Shown here: piece by piece, positions 31,975-40,964 of the stretch | Layout of the letters: the number at the start of each line of letters is the position of its first letter | Numbering within the stretch: position 1 is the first letter of the stretch | Origin: HdN1 sp964473645 | GTDB lineage: Bacteria > Pseudomonadota > Gammaproteobacteria > Pseudomonadales > Ketobacteraceae | DNA: 64,000 nt | Reading direction: 5' to 3' | Assembly (NCBI GenBank): GCA_964473645.1 | Contig: CAYYPW010000032.1 | Span: 1 to 64,000, forward strand | The notes under the pieces: model-generated | Told to the model about the DNA's origin: nothing | Database searches by the model: none | The model's input: only the letters and a program-made list of their open reading frames with translations | Translations under genes and position numbers: made by a program

Positions 31975-33828
31975 TCAGGCGCTCTCCTGAAACTGCATAT
32001 CGTAGAGCTTCTTGTAGGCACCCCCCTTGGCCAAAAGCTCGGCGTGACTTCCTATTTCAACCACAACGCCTCGTTCCATGACGACAATTTTGTCGGCCCT
32101 TTCAATTGTCGACAGTCGGTGGGCGATTACCAATGTCGTCCTGCCTTGCGTCAACCGCTCCAGCGCTGTTTGTATATAACGTTCGGATTCAGTGTCCAAC
32201 GCTGAGGTGGCTTCGTCAAGAATGAGAATAGGCGCGTTCTTGTAAATGGCGCGTGCAATAGCCAAGCGCTGGCGCTGGCCGCCTGACAACAACACCCCAT
32301 TTTCACCCACCAGGGTTTGCATCCCTTGCGGCAAACGATTAATGAATTCCGTTGCGAATGCAGCTTCTGCCGCAGCGGCGACAGCCTGCTCATCGGGCCC
32401 TGCAGGTTGGCCATAGGCAATATTGCGTGAAATGGTATCGTTAAACAGCATCACCAGCTGATTCACGAGTGCAATCTGTTTGCGCAAATTACTCAACTTG
32501 TAGTCGTTGATCTCAACGCCATCCACCAGAATGCGTCCGTCGGTGTGCTCGTAAAAACGCTGGATCAGGCTCACCAATGTGGATTTTCCGCTACCCGATT
32601 GCCCCACCAACGCAACCATTTCACCTGGTTTGATATCGATATTAATGTCGCGCAGCACATCGCGATCGCCATTAGGGTAGCGAAAATTGAGATGCTGGAT
32701 GCTGATCGCCCCCTTGACGCGTTCCACCTCATGGGTACCGTTATCAGGCTCACCGGGCTCATCGATAAGACGAAACACATCTTCCGCCGAGACGATACCG
32801 CGTTGCATCTGGGCGCCAACGCTGCTTAATTGCTTGATCGGGCGAGGCAATAATCCTGCCATGGTGACATAGGCCACCAGCTCCCCCGCCGTCATACCAT
32901 GATCCGTGGTCAACGCCATATACATCATGCCCGACATGGCCACTGCCACCACAAATTGCAGGGACGGCATGTAAATTTCACGAATTTTGGATTGCCGTAA
33001 TTCCTGCCGACAACTGCGATCACTCGCTGCGTAAAAGCGCTCGGATTCATACTTTTCCCCGCCAAAACTCCTGACCACACTAAAGCTGGTCAGCGCCTCT
33101 TTGGAGACGTGCGCTACGTCGCCCACGGAATGCTGAATCTTGCGCGTCAATTTTTTAAAACGTCGGCCCGCCACGCTCACCATGGCACCAATGATCGGCC
33201 CGATGACCAGAAAGGAAATCGTCAACATCCAGTTTTTGTAGAGCAAATAAATCATCAGCGCGATGACGGTGGCGCCCTCACGCACGATTACCGTGCTGGC
33301 TCGTGATACCGCGTCATTCACCAGATTCACGTTGTAAGTGAATTTGGTCATGAGATGCGCCGAATTATTGCTATCGAAATAAAGATTGGGTAACACCATC
33401 ATGCGATCGAACATTTTGCAGCGCAGCTCATGTATCAATCGACGTGATACTTGCGCCATGTAAAATCCGCCTAGAAACGACCCGATACCCCGCACGATAT
33501 AAATCATCATAACCAACGCAGGAATCAGAAAAGCCACTTCGACAGCCTTGGCGTTCTCCACCACGCGTGGCCAAAAGGCCAGTGAGGCCAAGTGCTGGCC
33601 CAGCCAGGAGGATTCACTGGGAATCCACAAAGTCAGATCGTATTTTTTGCCGTTCAGGCCATCGATAAAGTATTCCATGAGCTGCCCCAGCATGGGCTGG
33701 GTTGCGGCGTAGAGAATGTAGCCAAAAATACTCAACAGAAAGAAACCCAGATGCGGCTTGATATGGCGCATCAAGCGAAAGTATACGGCTCGCGTTGAAT
33801 AATCAGGGGGGGTAACTGGTTGATTCAT
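31975..33828 (-). CDS. msbA: Lipid A export ATP-binding/permease protein MsbA
   Basis: A 617-residue ABC half-transporter that flips lipid A-core across the inner membrane. It has six TM helices in the N-terminal ABC_membrane domain (about residues 20-330, including VSRRLIHELRCKMFDRMMVL), then the ATPase: Walker A GQSGSGKST, signature LSGGQRQRLAIARAIYKNAP, Walker B ILILDEATSALD and H-loop IAHRLSTIERAD. The length fits MsbA, and the TM2-3 region suits lipid flippases. The nearby carbamoyltransferase and acyltransferase genes support an LPS role. Confidence 0.9.
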   Translation of the reverse strand: MNQPVTPPDYSTRAVYFRLMRHIKPHLGFFLLSIFGYILYAATQPMLGQLMEYFIDGLNGKKYDLTLWIPSESSWLGQHLASLAFWPRVVENAKAVEVAFLIPALVMMIYIVRGIGSFLGGFYMAQVSRRLIHELRCKMFDRMMVLPNLYFDSNNSAHLMTKFTYNVNLVNDAVSRASTVIVREGATVIALMIYLLYKNWMLTISFLVIGPIIGAMVSVAGRRFKKLTRKIQHSVGDVAHVSKEALTSFSVVRSFGGEKYESERFYAASDRSCRQELRQSKIREIYMPSLQFVVAVAMSGMMYMALTTDHGMTAGELVAYVTMAGLLPRPIKQLSSVGAQMQRGIVSAEDVFRLIDEPGEPDNGTHEVERVKGAISIQHLNFRYPNGDRDVLRDINIDIKPGEMVALVGQSGSGKSTLVSLIQRFYEHTDGRILVDGVEINDYKLSNLRKQIALVNQLVMLFNDTISRNIAYGQPAGPDEQAVAAAAEAAFATEFINRLPQGMQTLVGENGVLLSGGQRQRLAIARAIYKNAPILILDEATSALDTESERYIQTALERLTQGRTTLVIAHRLSTIERADKIVVMERGVVVEIGSHAELLAKGGAYKKLYDMQFQESA

Positions 33829-34083
33829 AAGGCGGGATGACGTCTCGATGGCATCGAAGGAAGCGTGGCGCAGCGAAGTGTCAAACCCCGACGCTTATGC
33901 ACACTCAAACAAGCGTTTAATGATAACACAGACCGGCTTGCACCACCGTCACTGCTACAGCAACCTGACAACGCCCCCGGCAACAAGCAATGGAATTTCC
34001 TACACTTAAGTGAAACCCCTGCTCTAGTATATCTGTTCCGACAGCTATGCCGGTTCCGATGCCCTTAATCAAGGACCCTCTGC
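33829..34083. other. Divergent intergenic region, msbA / carbamoyltransferase
   Basis: A 255-bp spacer with the promoters of both genes. No repeat or hairpin of note. AAGGACC before 34084 is the carbamoyltransferase ribosome site. Confidence 0.4.
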
Positions 34084-35832
34084 ATGATCATTCTCGGACT
34101 CGCCAGCACTCCCCAGGGTGATGCGTCAGCCGCTTTGTTGGTCGACCAGACACTGGTGGCCGCCGCCGACGAAGCCGCTCTCACACGCACCGCACCGCCA
34201 CAAACCCGTCTACCCTGGGCGGCTGCACACTATTGTCTTCAACAGGCCGGTGTGCGACCCGAACAAGTTGACACCATTGCCCTCGCATCAGCACCGGGGT
34301 CACTCTTTGATAGCCTGCATTGGCATTATCTGGCTCGCCTGTGGGCAAACGCACCGCTTAATGCCCTGCTGGCCGTGATCGACAGTAATCGCCCGTATCG
34401 CCGCTTGCTGCACGAATACAAGGTGCTGATGCAACAGCTAGGGGTTGATGCCGCACGCACGCCTCTCATCGCCGTGCAAAGCGCACTCGCCCATGCCAGT
34501 GCCGGCTTTTTCCTGTCGGGGACGATACCCAACACCCTTTTTATCAGTGCCGACGAAAGCGTTGATGCAACGGCGGTAGTGTTGGGGCAAACTCATAACG
34601 GACAACTTAAGGTGCACTCTCGTCTGCCCCAGCCCGACAATTTATTTCAGGTCATGCGGTGTATGGGCGCCTATCTCGGGTTTGGCACGGCACGTGCGGC
34701 CGAAGGCATTGCCCTGCTCGCGCGCCACGGCGATGCCATGCGATATGATTTGAGCAAATTATTTTCGTGCGCGGGTGGAGTGGTTCGATTAAACACGGAG
34801 TTGATTGATCCTAGTGGACGTAACGCCTGGCAGTTTGCTGGCAAGCGTTATCCATTCACCCAACGGTTGGTCGACTGGCTGGGTCCACCTGCCATTGAAG
34901 CACCTGCGTACGACCCTCACGCCCACTATGCCGCAGCGTTATATCGCTTGTTTGAGCAAACCATGCAGACTCAAATCAAGCAGCTGCAACTTGCAATGCA
35001 ATTGCAAAGTACCCCCAATTTACCCTGCAATGAGTTATTGCTGGGCGGAGACGCCGGACAGTATCGCGCGTTTAATCAACGTTTGCTGCAGCAAGGCAAT
35101 ATTCAACACCTGCATGTCGCCCCCGCAAACGGCGCTACAGGGGCCGCGTTAGGTGCTGCGGGCTGGGTCGCGGCGCAACACGGCATCAAGCTCGACCGGG
35201 TTGAACACCCCTACTGGGGCCCCAGTTACATGAGTGAGGAATGTATCGCCGCCTGTAAGCGGCACCCGGCGCAACCTGCCTTTGAAATTGTCAAAGACCC
35301 CGCCAAAAAGGCGGCACGCCTGCTGGCCGAAGGGCACGGTGTATGCTGGCTGCAAGGGCGCATGGAAACCAGCGCTTGGCCGCTGGGCGCGCGCGCATTG
35401 CTTTACAGCCCCACCAGCCCAAAACGGCCTCCGCACTTTACGCGCAATACCAACACATGGGGGGCCAACCCGCTGATGGCACTTAGCGTGACAGCGACAA
35501 GCCTGCCGCGCTACACCACCGATTCGTCGCCCGCCCCCTTTGCTCACCGTTATGTCGAGCTGCATGATGAGGCTCGTGCATGGCTACCCCCTGATTTACA
35601 TCTGAATGGCGCCGCGCCTTTGCATACCCCACACAAAAAACACGCGCCGCGTTTGCACGCTTTACTCGACGAGCTCGAAAAGCTCACGGGACACGGGATG
35701 GTCGTGCAAATGCCGCTGCAAACAGCCCAAATGACCAGTGCCTGCAGCCCCACCGACGCACTCGATGCGTGGGTGAACAATGGCTCGGATTACCTGGTGA
35801 TGGAAGACGTGCTGGTGAAACGCACGCTATAA
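34084..35832 (+). CDS. NodU/CmcH-family carbamoyltransferase, divergent
   Basis: A 582-residue enzyme-like protein. The Kae1-type N-terminal domain opens MIILGLASTPQGDASAALLV. The family HHxAHAxxA element reads SALAHASAGFF, so the His pair of the metal/carbamoyl-adenylate site is lost, and the DGxGE element reads DESVDATA. The nucleotide region LLLGGDAGQYRAFN is also unusual. The C-terminal carbamoyltransferase part is clear: EGHGVCWLQGRMETSAWPLG and ARALLYSP. In pseudomonads a related protein (WapO) carbamoylates LPS-core heptose and lies near msbA and ilvE, so the same role is the best guess. The missing histidines mean activity is uncertain. Confidence 0.78.
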   Translation: MIILGLASTPQGDASAALLVDQTLVAAADEAALTRTAPPQTRLPWAAAHYCLQQAGVRPEQVDTIALASAPGSLFDSLHWHYLARLWANAPLNALLAVIDSNRPYRRLLHEYKVLMQQLGVDAARTPLIAVQSALAHASAGFFLSGTIPNTLFISADESVDATAVVLGQTHNGQLKVHSRLPQPDNLFQVMRCMGAYLGFGTARAAEGIALLARHGDAMRYDLSKLFSCAGGVVRLNTELIDPSGRNAWQFAGKRYPFTQRLVDWLGPPAIEAPAYDPHAHYAAALYRLFEQTMQTQIKQLQLAMQLQSTPNLPCNELLLGGDAGQYRAFNQRLLQQGNIQHLHVAPANGATGAALGAAGWVAAQHGIKLDRVEHPYWGPSYMSEECIAACKRHPAQPAFEIVKDPAKKAARLLAEGHGVCWLQGRMETSAWPLGARALLYSPTSPKRPPHFTRNTNTWGANPLMALSVTATSLPRYTTDSSPAPFAHRYVELHDEARAWLPPDLHLNGAAPLHTPHKKHAPRLHALLDELEKLTGHGMVVQMPLQTAQMTSACSPTDALDAWVNNGSDYLVMEDVLVKRTL

Positions 35833-35926
35833 CCATGTGCCCCAGGAAGCCCGCCTCCGAACGCCGGAGGCCTATGCTATGGTTGTTTTAGTAGGCTATT
35901 CACAAGCGTAGATCGAGCACATCCCG

Positions 35927-37534
35927 GTGTTGAAAAACTCCTTACAAATCAAAGTTGCCGCAACGTTTGTCCTATTTATGGCCATCATGGCGGGGCTGTT
36001 TTTTGTATATCAACAGACCATATTGATCCCCGTTTACTCTGCGCTGGAACGGGCATTCGTCGCACGTGAGCTTGAACGTGTCGTAAATGTTTTTCACCAC
36101 GAACAGATGGGGCTGGCCGCCCTCGCCGCAGACTGGTCCGCCTGGGATGATACCTACGAGTATGCGATCGACCGTAACTCCGAATACGAGGAAGGCAATC
36201 TAAACCTGTCGTCCCTGGCAAATCTGAGTGTTAATGTGATGTTTCTTTACGATAAGACGGGGGCGGTTGTTTGGGGTGGCGTGGCGGAACCGGGTGAAGA
36301 AACCTGGACAACGTTAGCGGAATTTCCACCGCAAGGCCCCTCACACATTTCCGGGCTATCGGAATTTCCAGACGTGCATGGGGGTAAGCAATTGCGTGCA
36401 GGAATGGTGTTCACCGAAAAGGGACTCCTGATGTTGGCCTCTCTGCCCATACTGAATTCGCATGGGAAGGGTGAACCTCACGGTGTACTCGTCATGGGCC
36501 GCCTGCTAAAGGGCGAGAACCTGGAAAAGCTGCAAACAGTGGCCGGGTTGGACTTTGAGGTGTTACCCACCGAACAACTGCCCGCCAAACACAAAGCCTT
36601 GGCGTTGACACAGCTCAATCATCAAGAAAACGCCATGTATATTGAAGATCAAAACCTCGATACACTGGTCGCCTGGCGTGCGATACACGATCTTTATGGC
36701 CAGCCACGCTTTCTCGTCAAAGTCACCATCGCACGCGATCTCTTTCGAACCGGCTATCAGGGATTGCGCAACGGCGTCTGGCTAATGATAGGTAGCATGT
36801 TGATTCTGATGGCGGGGCTGATGCTGCTGGTGCAGCGAGAGGTGGTTCGCCCCGTCGTGCGCATCTCACAACATCTTCTGCGTCTGCGTTTGAAGGGTGT
36901 CTATGATGAGCCCATCCACTACACCGCCCGTGATGAATTGGGGCGATTGGCGCGCTTCCTGAACGCGCTCTTGTTGAAAGTGGCCGAGCAGTCCACTCAG
37001 TTGAAAGATCTCTCGTATGAGGATTCGCTCACCGCTGTGGCGAATCGCCGCTGTTTCAATGAGCAATTCCAACAGCAGTGGATGCGCTGCAGCGCCGAAC
37101 AATTACCGTTGGCGGTAATCCTTTGCGATATCGATGATTTCAAGCGCTACAACGATCTGTATGGGCATTTGCAGGGTGATCAGTGCCTGCATGAAGTCGC
37201 TCAGGCTCTAAAACGCGCGGCAAACAAGCAAAAAGACCTGGTGGCTCGTTTCGGCGGGGAAGAGTTCGTGATCCTTTTACCAGAAACCACCCTTCTGGAT
37301 GCGATCGCCGTCGCTGAACGGATCTGCACAACGGTTGAGGCACTTCACATTGAACATGGGCATTCCCAGGTCAGCGGCTGGGTAACGGTTTCTCTTGGGG
37401 TCGCAGCCCTTACGCCTACCAATGACCTTTCGCCCGAGACGCTATTGCATGCCGCTGACAATGCCCTGTACCGCGCCAAAACAGCAGGACGCAACCGGGT
37501 GGCGTCAGGCGCCATCAGCTCTGGACTTTTTTGA
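35927..37534 (+). CDS. CHASE4-HAMP-GGDEF diguanylate cyclase
   Basis: A 535-residue membrane enzyme making cyclic di-GMP. The first TM (about 8-30) precedes a CHASE4 sensor domain with LAADWSAWDDTYEYAIDRNS (about 65-260). The second TM (about 285-305) is followed by HAMP and the GGDEF domain: LSYEDSLTAVANRRCFNEQF, then ARFGGEEFVILLPE as active site. The product-inhibition site RxxD five residues earlier reads KQKD, so feedback inhibition is probably weak or absent. The start is GTG at 35927. The signal sensed is unknown. Confidence 0.9.
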   Translation: MLKNSLQIKVAATFVLFMAIMAGLFFVYQQTILIPVYSALERAFVARELERVVNVFHHEQMGLAALAADWSAWDDTYEYAIDRNSEYEEGNLNLSSLANLSVNVMFLYDKTGAVVWGGVAEPGEETWTTLAEFPPQGPSHISGLSEFPDVHGGKQLRAGMVFTEKGLLMLASLPILNSHGKGEPHGVLVMGRLLKGENLEKLQTVAGLDFEVLPTEQLPAKHKALALTQLNHQENAMYIEDQNLDTLVAWRAIHDLYGQPRFLVKVTIARDLFRTGYQGLRNGVWLMIGSMLILMAGLMLLVQREVVRPVVRISQHLLRLRLKGVYDEPIHYTARDELGRLARFLNALLLKVAEQSTQLKDLSYEDSLTAVANRRCFNEQFQQQWMRCSAEQLPLAVILCDIDDFKRYNDLYGHLQGDQCLHEVAQALKRAANKQKDLVARFGGEEFVILLPETTLLDAIAVAERICTTVEALHIEHGHSQVSGWVTVSLGVAALTPTNDLSPETLLHAADNALYRAKTAGRNRVASGAISSGLF

Positions 37535-37753
37535 ACGATTACGTAGGGCAGCAATGCTCTACTAAGTAGCAGCGCTCCAAAAGTGACTGCGCTCCACAAA
37601 TAACCAAACGCTATTACCGGCATGCGAAAATAGCCCGCACAATAACGTTTGCGCACAGCAGAAGATTACAAACAGTCGAGCAGGAAAGGTACGCGCGAGG
37701 GAGGCTGACCGCGCCAAGAGCGACGCGGTCAGTAATACATCATTAAAGCAAAA

Positions 37754-38680
37754 TTAGGGATTAACGTAATTGATCCAGTCAGGGTGGTCGTTACGACGCG
37801 CCATCACCGTATCGAAATAGCGGGTCTGCAGAATTTCAGTGATAACGCCGCGCTTACCCGTACCGATCTGACGGCCATCGAGTTCACGAATCGGCATGAC
37901 TTCTGCGGCGGTGCCGGTGAAAAATGCTTCATCGGCAATATACACTTCATCGCGTGTGATGCGCTTTTCTTTCACTTCATAGCCTAGCTCTTTAGCCAGC
38001 GTCATCACCGTGGCGCGCGTGATGCCATCGAGGCACGAGGTCAGCTCGGGTGTATAAAGCACGCCATTGCGAACGATGAAAACGTTTTCGCCGCTGCCTT
38101 CCGCTACATAGCCTTCCGGGTCGAGCAATAACGCTTCGTCGCAGCCGCACGCCAGGGCTTCGTTCAACGCCAGCATCGAGTTGATGTAGTGGCCGTTCGC
38201 TTTCGCTTTGCACATCGAGATATTGACGTGGTGGCGGGTGTAGCTGGAAGTACGCACCTTGATGCCCACCGAAATCGCATCGGGTGACATATAGGATGGC
38301 CACGGCCAGGCAGCAACGATCAAATGCACCTTGAGTCCGCTGGCACGCAAGCCCATGGCCTCAGATCCCAGAAAGATCATCGGGCGCAGGTAAGCATGGG
38401 GCAGATTGTTGGAACGCACAGCCGCCAGTTGAGCTTCATTGACCTGCTCTTTGGTGAACGGCACCTTGATGTTCATGATATGCGCCGAACGGAACAAGCG
38501 ATCGGTATGCTCATGCAAACGGAAGATAGCGGGGCCTTTGTCGGTTGCATAGGCACGCACACCTTCAAACACGCCCATGCCATAGTGCAGGGTATGGGTA
38601 AGGACGTGTACTCTGGCATCACGCCAGGGTATGAGTTCGCCATCGAACCAGATAAGACCGTCACGGTCAGCCATCGACAT
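37754..38680 (-). CDS. ilvE: Branched-chain amino-acid aminotransferase IlvE
   Basis: A 308-residue fold-type IV PLP enzyme that swaps the amino group between glutamate and the keto acids of Val, Leu and Ile. It has LTHTLHYGMGVFEGVRAY near the N-terminus and PLP-lysine AKANGHYINSMLALNEALAC, then DEALLLDPEGYVAEGSGENV and DEAFFTGTAAEVMPIRELDG. Full length; AGGAG lies nine bases before the ATG. The divergent gene on the other side is the LpxL-like acyltransferase. The ilvE-glnE nearness resembles pseudomonads. Confidence 0.94.
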   Translation of the reverse strand: MSMADRDGLIWFDGELIPWRDARVHVLTHTLHYGMGVFEGVRAYATDKGPAIFRLHEHTDRLFRSAHIMNIKVPFTKEQVNEAQLAAVRSNNLPHAYLRPMIFLGSEAMGLRASGLKVHLIVAAWPWPSYMSPDAISVGIKVRTSSYTRHHVNISMCKAKANGHYINSMLALNEALACGCDEALLLDPEGYVAEGSGENVFIVRNGVLYTPELTSCLDGITRATVMTLAKELGYEVKEKRITRDEVYIADEAFFTGTAAEVMPIRELDGRQIGTGKRGVITEILQTRYFDTVMARRNDHPDWINYVNP

Positions 38681-38898
38681 GATGCAGTGCTCCTATTGAG
38701 GTGTCGTTTTGAGGGGGCGGTTTCAATTCACCGCGGGGCTGCAGTGCTTTGCAGCAAAGCCTCCAATAGTATCACAATCCTTTGCGGCGTAAGCGCTGAA
38801 AGCCAGCACGGCATTTGAAAGTAGCGCGGAACGCGTAAACGTTCGCAGTTGGGGGGCTGCGTGGTAGAATCGCCGGCGATTTCAAGGGGGGCATACGC

Positions 38899-39882
38899 GT
38901 GGCCAAACGAATCCGGGAACTGTCATACGATGCATATTTGCACCCACGCTGGTGGCCCACCTGGGCGGGCATTGGCAGTTTGTGGGCCGTCGGGCGCTTG
39001 CCGATTCGCCAGCAGCAATCCCTGGGGCGCGCGCTCGGTAATGCCATGTATGCACTGCTGCCCCGCCGTCGCGAGGTGACTGACACCAACCTGCGCCTGT
39101 GCTTTCCCGAGCTGGGTGAGGAGGCGCGCGAACTGTTGTTGCGCAAAACCTTTCAGGCCAACGCGATAGGATTGATCGAATGTGGAACGGCCTGGTTCAC
39201 TGACCCTGAAAAATTGCGCTCGGTTACCACCGTGCATGGATTGGAGCATGTGCAGGCAGCGCTCAAGCAAAACCGTGGCGTGTTACTGCTGGGCGGGCAT
39301 TTCAGTACCCTCGATCTGGGGGGTGCCCTGGTGTCGCTTTTTATCGATTTCGATGTCATGCAACGCGACCACAACAACAAACTTTTCAATGCCGTTATGA
39401 CACGCTCCCGTGAAGGCCGCTTTGGGGTAGCGTTAGGGCGAAAAGATTTGCGCGGATTATTGCGTCGCCTGCAAACGAACCGGGTGGCGTGGTACGCCCC
39501 TGATCAGGATTACGGGCGTAAAAACAGTGTTTTCGCACCGTTCTTTGGCGTGCCGGCCGCCACCATTACCGCGACGGCTCGCATTGCGCGCAGCAGTGGC
39601 GCTGCAGTGATTGCGATCAGCCATTTCCGTCGTGATGATGGCAGCGGTTACGACATCTATTTTGAACCCGCACTTGAAAATTACCCCTCGGGTGATGACA
39701 TGGCCGATGCAACCTTGACTAACGCCGTGCTTGCATCGCAAATCCGGCGCCACCCGGATCAATATCTGTGGATGCATCGACGCTTTAAATCCCGCCCTGA
39801 GGGTGAGGCAGATCTCTACAAATTTCGCAAAAAGCGCAAACGACGCAAAGCCGTTCCGACCGGGGGCGCGGATGCCCAATAA
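38899..39882 (+). CDS. LpxL/HtrB-type lipid A acyltransferase
   Basis: A 327-residue inner-membrane enzyme of the LpxL/LpxM/LpxP family, which adds a secondary acyl chain to the lipid A precursor. The catalytic H(x4)D motif is seen in LLGGHFSTLDLGG, followed by DVMQRDHNNKLFNAVMTRSR and WYAPDQDYGRKNSVFAPFFG. The C-terminus shows HPDQYLWMHRRFKSRP, typical of the family. The start is GTG at 38899 after AAGGGGG. It overlaps the following ELM1-like gene by 11 bp, so both are translated together. Which acyl position it serves cannot be told. Confidence 0.88.
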   Translation: MAKRIRELSYDAYLHPRWWPTWAGIGSLWAVGRLPIRQQQSLGRALGNAMYALLPRRREVTDTNLRLCFPELGEEARELLLRKTFQANAIGLIECGTAWFTDPEKLRSVTTVHGLEHVQAALKQNRGVLLLGGHFSTLDLGGALVSLFIDFDVMQRDHNNKLFNAVMTRSREGRFGVALGRKDLRGLLRRLQTNRVAWYAPDQDYGRKNSVFAPFFGVPAATITATARIARSSGAAVIAISHFRRDDGSGYDIYFEPALENYPSGDDMADATLTNAVLASQIRRHPDQYLWMHRRFKSRPEGEADLYKFRKKRKRRKAVPTGGADAQ

Positions 39883-40816
39883 ATCCGGGCCGCTTCGACT
39901 GTGGATTTTGGCCGATAAGAAACCCGGCCATACCAGCCAATTGCAAGGATTGGCGCAGCGTCTGAGTGTGCATGCCGAGATCGATATCCGATGGGTGGAC
40001 GCCGAGGCGGTGCATTCAACGTGGCAAGACTGGCTATTTAAACGCTGGCCTGAGCCCGAATTCCCCTGCCCGCCTGATATTGTGATCGGTGCAGGCTCCG
40101 CCTCGCACGGTTTGATACTGCTGGCGCGGCGGGTTTTCGGCTGCATGGCGGCCGTCTTGATGCGCCCCGCCATTCCGCTGTTTTTATATGACGCCGCAAT
40201 CGTGCCTCGCCATGATCGCCCACCCACGCGCGACAATATTCTGATCACACAAGGCGTCATGAATACGGTACAGCCACGCGCTGCAGGTGTGCAGGCCACA
40301 GCGCACACCATGCTGATCGGCGGTATATCGAAGCATTACGCATGGTCGTCGGAGCAGATCATTTCGCAGATCAAGCAGATAGCGAACGCCCAGCCAGACA
40401 TTGCATGGACGCTCACCAATTCGCGGCGCACGCCAGGCGATTTCGCCCAACAATTGGCAGCCGCAGCATTGCCGCAAATACGTTTTGTGCCGCACACCGA
40501 AACACCGCGCGGTTGGCTGGCAAACCAACTTTCACAATCCATCGAAGTATGGGTCACGCCCGACAGTGTTTCGATGGTGTATGAAGCCATCACCTCCGGT
40601 GCCGCTACCGGCTTGTTCAGTATGGAGCCCTTACAACAGGGCCGCATTCTTGCGGGGCTTGAGATGATCAAAGCCAAAAGCTTGTGCACACCCTTTGAGC
40701 GTTGGCACACCACCCATGAATTACCTCCCCCCGCTGAACCATTATGGGAAGCAGAGCGCGGTGCAACCTGGCTGTTGGCGCGCTACCAGCAGTGGCACCC
40801 CCTGCATCATCCCTAA
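39872..40816 (+). CDS. ELM1-like (mitochondrial-fission ELM1 family) glycosyltransferase-like protein
   Basis: A 314-residue protein of the ELM1 family. Bacterial members look like GT-B-type glycosyltransferases and often sit with lipid A/LPS genes. Seen: LWILADKKPGHTSQLQGLAQ near the N-terminus, later PPDIVIGAGSASHG, then MLIGGISKHYAWSS and WVTPDSVSMVYEAITSG, whose DS-SM-EA pattern fits a GT-B donor site. Its start at 39872 overlaps the LpxL-like gene by 11 bp; the frame to 39731 lies inside that gene. It is probably an accessory to lipid A/LPS acylation; no biochemistry can be claimed. Confidence 0.82.
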   Translation: MPNKSGPLRLWILADKKPGHTSQLQGLAQRLSVHAEIDIRWVDAEAVHSTWQDWLFKRWPEPEFPCPPDIVIGAGSASHGLILLARRVFGCMAAVLMRPAIPLFLYDAAIVPRHDRPPTRDNILITQGVMNTVQPRAAGVQATAHTMLIGGISKHYAWSSEQIISQIKQIANAQPDIAWTLTNSRRTPGDFAQQLAAAALPQIRFVPHTETPRGWLANQLSQSIEVWVTPDSVSMVYEAITSGAATGLFSMEPLQQGRILAGLEMIKAKSLCTPFERWHTTHELPPPAEPLWEAERGATWLLARYQQWHPLHHP

Positions 40817-40964
40817 TGCAGGGCAATTATCTGTAATTTCAGGCAATTACAGAGTACCACCACAGTCCGACACGGGGCGGCTATACTTTTCTCGAAGGCT
40901 CCTTTAATAACCGATCAAGACTGTCTCTTGCCCAGGTGCTGTCACCGAGCTGTAACGGAAAAGC

